Under the pieces are notes generated by a model. The model was not told the origin of the DNA and did no database searches. It worked only from the letters and a program-made list of their open reading frames with translations. A stretch of DNA of 6,115 nt from Alphaproteobacteria bacterium. Lineage in GTDB: Bacteria > Pseudomonadota > Alphaproteobacteria > Geminicoccales > Geminicoccaceae. Below are positions 1-5,054 of the stretch, piece by piece; position 1 is the stretch's first letter, and each line of letters starts with the position of its first letter. Location: positions 1 through 6,115 of the forward strand of contig JALSRW010000647.1 of the NCBI GenBank assembly GCA_026984595.1, given 5' to 3'. The position numbers and the translations under genes are program-made.

Positions 1-1
1 C

Positions 2-565
2 CTGTTCGGCTCCATCCCCTTCGGGGTGCTGTTCACCCGAATGGCCGGTGCCGGGGATGTGCGCGAGATCGGCTCCGGCAATATCGGTGCCACCAACGTC
101 CTGCGCACCGGCCGCAGGGGGCTCGCGATCGCCACCCTGATCGCCGATGCGCTCAAGGGCGCGATCCCCACCGCCCTGGCCTTTTCCTGGTTCGGCCCGG
201 ACATGGCGGTGCTGGTCGGCCTCGGCACGGTGATCGGGCACTGCTTCCCGGTCTGGCTCCAGTTCCGCGGCGGCAAGGGGGTGGCCACCGCGGCCGGCGT
301 CGTCCTGGCCCTGACGCCGGTACTGCTCCTGGGCATTCTGGTGGTGTTCGTGCTGGTGGTGGCGCTCAGCCGCTATGTCTCGCTGGGCTCCATCACGGCG
401 GCGCTGGCCGCCCCCCTGCTCGCACTGTGGACCGGATACATCCAGGCCGCCGAGCTCTATTTCGTCTTCGCGGCGCTCATCTTCTTCCGCCATCTCGACA
501 ATGTCCGCCGCCTGGTCACCGGCCGCGAACATCGCCTCGAGCTGGGCTCGCGCCGCAAGGGCTGA
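2..565 (+). CDS. plsY: Glycerol-3-phosphate acyltransferase PlsY, 5'-truncated by the window edge
   Basis: PlsY is an inner-membrane enzyme that transfers an acyl group from acyl-phosphate to the sn-1 position of glycerol-3-phosphate, giving lysophosphatidic acid, the first step of phospholipid synthesis. The reading frame is already open at base 2, beginning LFGSIPFG, which is the usual sequence near the PlsY N-terminus. The GTG at 26 is therefore not the real start; probably one to two dozen residues lie upstream. Of 187 visible residues, the glycerol-phosphate motif SGNIGATN sits at about 25-32 and the GH...FP...GGKGVAT block at about 79-96. Both are hallmark cytoplasmic-loop motifs of the family. 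Hydrophobic membrane segments follow (for example LLLGILVVFVLVVAL), and the protein ends in a basic tail. The length fits the family norm of about 190-210 aa with no frameshift. Its stop codon directly abuts that of the convergent methyltransferase gene. Identification is very secure. Confidence 0.96.
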   Translation: MFGSIPFGVLFTRMAGAGDVREIGSGNIGATNVLRTGRRGLAIATLIADALKGAIPTALAFSWFGPDMAVLVGLGTVIGHCFPVWLQFRGGKGVATAAGVVLALTPVLLLGILVVFVLVVALSRYVSLGSITAALAAPLLALWTGYIQAAELYFVFAALIFFRHLDNVRRLVTGREHRLELGSRRKG

Positions 566-568
566 TCA
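563..568. other. Abutting convergent stop codons in a TGATCA palindrome
   Basis: The plsY stop TGA (563-565, + strand) is followed immediately by TCA (566-568), the complement of the methyltransferase stop TGA. Together they form the 6-bp palindrome TGATCA, which supplies both stop codons with no base between them. There is no room for a terminator between the genes, and I see no GC stem followed by a T run on either side. Each transcript must therefore extend into the other gene unless it ends by another mechanism. Confidence 0.93.
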
Positions 569-1195
569 GGGCCTGCGGGCGACGATGTGCCAAATGTGCC
601 AGTGTTTGGCCTCGCCCCGCGGGGTCACGCTGTCGTCCTCTTCTTCCTCCAGCTTCTCGACCCGGAGATCCGACAGCAGGCGATCGAGCTCGTCGCGCTC
701 GAGGCCCCAGGAACGGCCGCTCAGCGCCCAGCTATCCTTCGGCCCCAGCAGATGGCCGGCGAAGCGGCCGCCGGGGCGCAGTGCCGCGACGATGCTTCGC
801 CACAGACGCAGGAAGGCCTCGCGGGACAGCGCGTGGAGAACGAAGCTGGCATTGACGAGATCGGCGGGCGGAACCCGCCAGCTCTCGAGATCCGCCACCG
901 CGGTGCGGAGCTCGGCGAGGAGATCGGATGGCACCCGCTCGCGCAGCCGCGCGAGCGCCTCGGGCTCGCGATCGACGGCCAGCAGACGATGGCCGCGGCG
1001 CAGGATCTCGAGACTGTCGCGACCGGTACCGCATCCCAGATCGACCACCTCGATGCCCTGCCGGCCCTCGGCAGCGAAACGGTCGAGGGCGAACAGCAGG
1101 GTCGGCCGCGGCGGCCGGCCCTCGGTGACCTTCCAGTAGCGTTGCCAGCGGGAACTGCTATCTTCGGTTGATTTTCGCGTTTCCTGCTCTACCAT
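566..1195 (-). CDS. Class I SAM-dependent methyltransferase, substrate unknown
   Basis: The product is a small soluble methyltransferase of about 209 aa. SAM-binding motif I reads VVDLGCGTG at about residues 50-58, the acidic residue ending strand 2 is D75 (AVDRE), the post-II region is ADLVNASFVLHAL, and the LRPGGRF turn typical of the fold is at about 139-145. The N-terminal WQRYWKVTEGRPPRPTLL and the C-terminal KHWHIWHIVAR resemble a widespread family of TehB-like, tellurite-resistance-type methyltransferases, but the substrate cannot be inferred. There is no DNA methyltransferase motif such as NPPY. I chose the ATG at 1195. It lies 34 bp from the dprA start, has a weak purine-rich upstream stretch, and begins just before the conserved region. 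ATGs at 1231 or 1267 would extend it by 12 or 24 residues, but would touch or overlap dprA. The gene is inverted relative to all its neighbours. Its GC-rich codon use looks like theirs, so recent transfer is not obvious. Confidence 0.85.
   Translation of the reverse strand: MVEQETRKSTEDSSSRWQRYWKVTEGRPPRPTLLFALDRFAAEGRQGIEVVDLGCGTGRDSLEILRRGHRLLAVDREPEALARLRERVPSDLLAELRTAVADLESWRVPPADLVNASFVLHALSREAFLRLWRSIVAALRPGGRFAGHLLGPKDSWALSGRSWGLERDELDRLLSDLRVEKLEEEEDDSVTPRGEAKHWHIWHIVARRP
1168..1195 (+). promoter_or_regulatory. Possible sigma-70-type promoter for dprA
   Basis: A TTGATT hexamer (1168-1173) is followed after 16 bp by TACCAT (1190-1195); each matches the consensus at 4 of 6 positions. 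It lies in a locally AT-richer stretch (about 1160-1200) of a very GC-rich window, inside the first codons of the minus-strand methyltransferase gene. Initiation would be near 1202, giving a leader of roughly 28 nt before the dprA ATG. dprA needs a promoter near here because the gene upstream is antisense. The match is weak and could be chance. Confidence 0.3.
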
Positions 1196-1229
1196 TTTCC
1201 CGTCACCGGGTTCATGCGGACGGCGCAGC
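1196..1229. other. 34-bp divergent intergenic region between the methyltransferase gene and dprA
   Basis: This is the whole space between the two divergent start codons. It is too short for two separate promoters, so at least one must lie inside the opposing coding region. On the minus strand, the last 15 bases before the methyltransferase ATG read CCCGGTGACGGGAAA. This can form a 4-bp CCCG/CGGG stem with a GTGA (GNRA-type) loop (1199-1210), and the GGTGA inside it is the only Shine-Dalgarno-like stretch for that gene. No strong Shine-Dalgarno sequence precedes the dprA ATG. Confidence 0.6.
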
Positions 1230-2378
1230 ATGGCGCATTTCGGGGCCGAGGAGAAGCTGGCACGCATCGCCCTCGCGCGAAGCAGTGGCGTCGGCCCGAT
1301 CCGCTATTTCCGCCTTCTGCGGCGTTTCGGCAGCGCCCTGGCCGCCCATCGGGCGCTGCCCGATCTGATGGCCCGCGGTCGGCTCGCGCCGGGCCGGATC
1401 GGCTCTCTCGAGGCCGCCGAGCGGGAGCTGGCCACCGCCGCGCGAATCGGCGCCCGGCTGTTGCTCCACGGCGAACCCGGCTACCCGGCACGGCTCGCGC
1501 ATCTGGCGGACCCGCCGCCGGTCCTGGCAGTGCGCGGCGATATCGCGCTCTGCGAGGGTCCGGCCGTGGCCATCGTCGGTGCCCGCAATGCCAGCGCCAA
1601 CGGCCGCGCCTTCGCCCGGCAGATGGCCCGCGAACTGGCCGCTGCCGGCATTCTGGTGATCTCCGGTCTGGCCCGCGGCATCGACACCGCCGCTCATGAA
1701 GGAGCTTCGGCGCAGGCGGGCGGAACCGCCGCGGTGGTCGCCTGCGGGCTGGATATCGCCTATCCCCCGGAAAACGCCGAGCTGATGCGGATGATCGGGG
1801 AAAGCGGGCTGTTGCTGAGCGAACGACCCTTCGGCGAGCCGCCCCGGGCCCGCCATTTCCCCCGCCGCAACCGGCTGATCGCGGCATTGTCGCTGGCCGT
1901 GGTGGTGGTCGAGGCGGCGGAGCGCTCGGGTTCGCTGATGACCGCACGGCTCGCCGGCGAACTCGGTCGCGAGGTCATGGCGGTGCCGGGAACTCCGCTC
2001 GATCCGCGCCATCGCGGCACCAACCGCCTGCTGCGCGAGGGTGCCGCTCTCGTGCAGAGTGCGGCCGAGGTGCTCGAGCTGCTCGACGGTCTGCCGGAGG
2101 CGCTGCAGCCGCCGATGGCGGCCGGGGCGATGCCCGTGCTCCCGGAACCGCCGCGGGTCGCGCGGCGGGAGTTGCCCGCTGCGGCCGCCGATGCCGGGGT
2201 GTCACCCCTGCTCGAGCGGCTCGAATCCTGCCTCGCGCCGGAGCCGCTGGCGGTTGACGAACTGGTCCGCCAATGCCAAGCCTCCGCGGCGGATGTGCAG
2301 GAGGCGCTGCTGGAACTGGAGCTCGCCGGCCGCATCGCCTGGCATCCGGGAAACCGGGTATCGCGGACCGCCGGTTGA
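1230..2378 (+). CDS. dprA: DNA-processing protein DprA (Smf)
   Basis: DprA is a cytoplasmic protein that binds single-stranded DNA, protects it during natural transformation and loads RecA. It is also present in many bacteria with no known competence. The 382-aa product has the usual order. An N-terminal helical SAM-like region comes first (ARIALARSSGVGPIRYFRLL, about 11-30). Next comes the PPPVLAVRGD approach to the Rossmann-like core, then VAIVGARNAS (about 113-122), which is the GSR-type nucleotide-fold loop, and SGLARGIDTAAH (about 145-156). GCxxDxxYPPEN-like residues follow (173-182, here CGLDIAYPPENA), then FPRRNRLI (210-217), SGSLMTA (233-239) and VPGTPLDPRHRGTN (252-265). After an Ala/Pro-rich linker (about 290-322), a winged-helix domain (about 325-378) closes the protein, as in many proteobacterial versions. 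The ATG at 1230 fits the usual N-terminus. The ribosome-binding site is weak. It is intact, with no missing motif. Confidence 0.96.
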   Translation: MAHFGAEEKLARIALARSSGVGPIRYFRLLRRFGSALAAHRALPDLMARGRLAPGRIGSLEAAERELATAARIGARLLLHGEPGYPARLAHLADPPPVLAVRGDIALCEGPAVAIVGARNASANGRAFARQMARELAAAGILVISGLARGIDTAAHEGASAQAGGTAAVVACGLDIAYPPENAELMRMIGESGLLLSERPFGEPPRARHFPRRNRLIAALSLAVVVVEAAERSGSLMTARLAGELGREVMAVPGTPLDPRHRGTNRLLREGAALVQSAAEVLELLDGLPEALQPPMAAGAMPVLPEPPRVARRELPAAAADAGVSPLLERLESCLAPEPLAVDELVRQCQASAADVQEALLELELAGRIAWHPGNRVSRTAG

Positions 2379-2455
2379 CGCACCGCACAGCGAAGCCCCA
2401 TCTCCCCGCCGGTATGCCCTTGCTCCGGTCATCATAACGGATACGCCGTATCGTC
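2379..2455 (+). other. 77-bp dprA-topA intergenic region
   Basis: This is the longest non-coding stretch in the window. I see no hairpin plus T-run terminator after dprA, so read-through into topA is plausible. A good -35-like TTGACG (2375-2380) overlaps the dprA stop codon, but no good -10 lies 16-18 bp downstream (the region reads around CCATCTC). A -10-like CATAAC (2433-2438) has no matching -35. A separate topA promoter here is therefore possible but not demonstrated. Just upstream of topA lies a perfect short dyad. Confidence 0.5.
2440..2452. promoter_or_regulatory. 13-bp perfect dyad directly upstream of the topA start
   Basis: GATACG and CGTATC flank a single C, so the 13 bases are a perfect inverted repeat ending 3 bases before the topA ATG. 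As RNA it could fold into a 5-bp stem with a 3-nt loop in the position normally held by the Shine-Dalgarno sequence. As DNA it could be a small operator. No recognisable ribosome-binding site is seen here; the nearest purine stretch, AACGGA, is about 14 nt from the start. A 6-bp arm length can arise by chance, so a function is only suggested. Confidence 0.3.
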
Positions 2456-5047
2456 ATGGATGTCGTCGTCGTCGAATCGCCTACCAAGGCCAAATCCATC
2501 GCCAAGTATCTCGGCGAGGGCTTCGCCGTCCTGTCCTCCTACGGGCATGTCCGCGACCTGCCCGAGAAGGACGGCTCGGTGGCACCGGAAGAGGATTTCC
2601 GCGTCACCTACGAGCTGCTGCCCCAGAAGAAGAAGCAGATCGAGCAGATCGCCCGCGCCGTGAGAGGAGCCGAGCGGCTGTGGCTGGCCACCGACCCGGA
2701 CCGCGAAGGCGAGGCCATTTCCTGGCATCTCGTCAATGCCCTCGCAGAGAAGGGGGCGTTGAAGGGCGTCGATGTGCAGCGGGTGGTGTTCTACGAGGTC
2801 ACGAAACACGCGGTCCTCGAAGCGATGAAGCATCCGCGGGCGCTGGACGAGCATCTGATCGACGCCTACCAGGCCCGCCGCGCCCTCGATTATCTGGTCG
2901 GCTTCACCCTCTCGCCGGTGCTCTGGCGCAAGCTCCAGGGAGCGCGTTCGGCGGGACGCGTACAGTCGGTCGCCCTGCGCCTGATCTGCGAGCGCGAGGA
3001 GGAGATCGAGAGCTTCGTGCCGCGCGAATACTGGACGGTGGAGGCCCGGTTGCGCACTTCCGAGGGGGCGGCGTTCCGGGCCCGGCTCTGGGCACTCGAC
3101 GGCGACAAGCTCGACAAGTTCGCCCTCGGGGACGAAGCCACGGCCCGATCCGCCGCCGCCCGGGTCGAGCAGGCAGCGCTCTCGGTCCGTGCCGTCGAAC
3201 GTCGGCAGGTCTCGCGCAGCCCGGCACCCCCCTTCACCACCGCCACCCTGCAGCAGGAGGCGGCGCGCAAGCTCGGCTTTTCCGCCGACAAGACGATGCG
3301 CACCGCCCAGCGCCTGTTCGAGGGCATCGATCTCGGCGGCGAGACGGTCGGTCTCATCACCTACATGCGGACCGACAGCGTCCAGCTCTCCAGCGAGGCA
3401 CTCGGCGCCACCCGCAAGCTGATCGCCGAACGGTTCGGCAAGGCCTATCTGCCGGACAAGCCGCGGCGCTACCGCACCAAGGCCAAGAACGCCCAGGAGG
3501 CGCACGAGGCGATCCGCCCCACCGACCTGTTCCGCACCCCCGACGAGGTGGCCTCCTGGCTGGATGCCGACCAGCGGCGGCTCTACGAACTCATCTGGCA
3601 GCGCACCGTGGCCTGCCAGATGACCCCCGCACGTTTCGATCGGGTGACCGCCGACATCGGCGATGGCGAAGGCCGGGTGGTGCTGCGGGCGACCGGCCAG
3701 ACCCTGGCGTTCGACGGCTTTCTCAAGCTCTATCAGGAGGGACGCGACGATCCGGCGGCGGAAGACGAGGAGACCGGAAACCGCCTGCCGCCCCTCGAGG
3801 TGGGCGATGTGCTGGCGACCGAAACGGTGACGGCCGACCCGCATTTCACCGAGCCGCCGCCGCGCTTCACCGAGGCCAGTCTGGTCAAGAAGCTGGAGGA
3901 GCTCGGCATCGGCCGACCCAGCACCTATGCCAGCATCATCTCGGTGCTGCAGGACCGCGACTATGTGCGGCTGGAGAGCAAGCGCTTCGTGCCGGAGGAT
4001 CGCGGCCGCCTCGTCAACGCCTTTCTGGTCAATTTCTTCGACCGCTACATGCAGCCCGAATTCACCGCCGAGCTCGAGAACCAGCTCGACGCGGTGGCCG
4101 CCGGCGAGATCGACTGGCGGCAGGTGCTGCGGCGTTTCTGGGAGCCTTTCCACGAAACCGTGGAGGAGGTGCGCGAGCGGCGCGTCGCCGAGATCATCGA
4201 CGCCCTCAACGAGGCGCTGGCGCCGCGGCTGTTCCCGCCGCGGGAGGACGGAAGCGGTCCGCGGCAATGTCCGGAATGCGGCGAGGGCCGTCTGAGCCTC
4301 AAGCTCGGCCGCTACGGCGCCTTCGTCGGCTGTTCGCGCTATCCCGAATGCCGCTACACCCGCAAGCTCGGGGAGAATGGCGGGAAGGCGGAGCGCAAGG
4401 ACCGCCTGTTGGGTGTCGATCCCGCCAGTGCCGAGGAGGTGTGGCTGCGCTTCGGGCGTTTCGGTCCCTACGTGCAGTGCGGCACCGGCGATCGTGCCCG
4501 GCGCAGCTCCCTGCCCAGGAATCTGACGCCCGAGGATGTCGATCTCGAGACGGCGCTGGCGTTGCTCGCCCTGCCGCGCGAGCTCGGCCGCGATCCCGAG
4601 ACCGGCGAACCGATCCTGGCCGGCATCAACCGCTTCGGCCCGTTTCTGCAGAAGGGCGACAGATTCGTGCGCCTGCCGGCCGGTGAGGATGTGCTGACGA
4701 TCGGCATCAACCGGGCGGTCGATCTGCTCGCCGCGGCCGGTGACAAGGCGACCCGGCGCCCGGCTTCCGGCGTCCTGCGCGAGCTCGGCAACCATCCGCG
4801 GGACAAGAAGCCGGTCCAGCTCATGCGTGGCCGCTTCGGCCCCTATGTCCGCCACGGTCGGACCAATGCGAGCCTGCCCAAGGGGCGCGATCCCGAGGCC
4901 GTGGAGCTGGCCGAAGCGGTCGAACTGCTTGCCGCCCGCGAGGCCCGTGCGGGTCAGAATGCGGCCAAGGCCGGGGGCAAGGGCAAGCGGACGAAGAGCG
5001 GCACCCGCTCCGCCAAACCGCGCGGTCGCGCCGCCAGCGGCTCCTGA
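2456..5047 (+). CDS. topA: DNA topoisomerase I (type IA, omega protein)
   Basis: TopA relaxes negatively supercoiled DNA by transient single-strand cleavage through a 5'-phosphotyrosine link. The 863-aa product starts MDVVVVESPTKAKSIAKYLG, opening the Toprim domain with E7. The metal-binding acidic triad is D80, D82 and E84 in TDPDREGE. The catalytic tyrosine is Y303 in LITYMRTDS, followed by R305. The gate-domain motif GIGRPSTYA is at about 484-492. The C-terminal part has one four-cysteine zinc ribbon (C605, C608, C626, C632). Three repeats with an RFGPY/F core follow (about 668-674, 726-732 and 793-799), then a Lys/Arg/Ala-rich disordered tail over the last 30 or so residues. E. coli TopA has three Cys4 fingers; a single ribbon plus cysteine-poor repeats is, from general knowledge, common in alphaproteobacteria. 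The Toprim region before the acidic triad is about 30 residues shorter than in E. coli. The ATG at 2456 fits the family start exactly, although no Shine-Dalgarno is visible. All catalytic residues are present. Confidence 0.98.
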   Translation: MDVVVVESPTKAKSIAKYLGEGFAVLSSYGHVRDLPEKDGSVAPEEDFRVTYELLPQKKKQIEQIARAVRGAERLWLATDPDREGEAISWHLVNALAEKGALKGVDVQRVVFYEVTKHAVLEAMKHPRALDEHLIDAYQARRALDYLVGFTLSPVLWRKLQGARSAGRVQSVALRLICEREEEIESFVPREYWTVEARLRTSEGAAFRARLWALDGDKLDKFALGDEATARSAAARVEQAALSVRAVERRQVSRSPAPPFTTATLQQEAARKLGFSADKTMRTAQRLFEGIDLGGETVGLITYMRTDSVQLSSEALGATRKLIAERFGKAYLPDKPRRYRTKAKNAQEAHEAIRPTDLFRTPDEVASWLDADQRRLYELIWQRTVACQMTPARFDRVTADIGDGEGRVVLRATGQTLAFDGFLKLYQEGRDDPAAEDEETGNRLPPLEVGDVLATETVTADPHFTEPPPRFTEASLVKKLEELGIGRPSTYASIISVLQDRDYVRLESKRFVPEDRGRLVNAFLVNFFDRYMQPEFTAELENQLDAVAAGEIDWRQVLRRFWEPFHETVEEVRERRVAEIIDALNEALAPRLFPPREDGSGPRQCPECGEGRLSLKLGRYGAFVGCSRYPECRYTRKLGENGGKAERKDRLLGVDPASAEEVWLRFGRFGPYVQCGTGDRARRSSLPRNLTPEDVDLETALALLALPRELGRDPETGEPILAGINRFGPFLQKGDRFVRLPAGEDVLTIGINRAVDLLAAAGDKATRRPASGVLRELGNHPRDKKPVQLMRGRFGPYVRHGRTNASLPKGRDPEAVELAEAVELLAAREARAGQNAAKAGGKGKRTKSGTRSAKPRGRAASGS

Positions 5048-5049
5048 GG
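5046..5049 (+). promoter_or_regulatory. Shine-Dalgarno of rnr overlapping the topA stop codon
   Basis: GAGG (5046-5049) lies 5 nt before the rnr ATG and shares its first two bases with the topA TGA stop (5045-5047). This supports the ATG at 5055 as the rnr start and suggests that ribosomes ending topA translation help initiate rnr. Confidence 0.7.
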
Positions 5050-5054
5050 CGGCG

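Noticed and set aside
26..565. GTG at 26 as the plsY start.
   Set aside because: The frame is open upstream to base 2 and encodes the conserved GSIPFG stretch of PlsY, so the true start is outside the window.
375..1171. Plus-strand frames running through the plsY end and opposite the methyltransferase gene.
   Set aside because: Their translations are Ser/Arg/Pro-rich. The minus-strand frame has clear SAM-binding motifs, so it is the real gene.
566..1267. Methyltransferase start at the ATG at 1267.
   Set aside because: It would overlap the dprA start by about 38 bp, and the extra residues show no family similarity. The ATG at 1195 begins just before the conserved part.
1189..2012. Two long minus-strand frames opposite dprA (1189-1947 and 1212-2012).
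   Set aside because: Both are arginine- or glycine-rich shadows of dprA, with no motif.
2474..2478. GAATC (a GANTC, CcrM-type methylation site) near the topA start.
   Set aside because: Single sites are expected by chance; similar ones occur inside dprA, and nothing else points to methylation control.
2041..4686. An 881-codon + strand open frame overlapping dprA and topA in another frame.
   Set aside because: Its translation is Arg/Pro/Gly-rich with no domain, and it overlaps two well-identified genes. It is a composition artefact.
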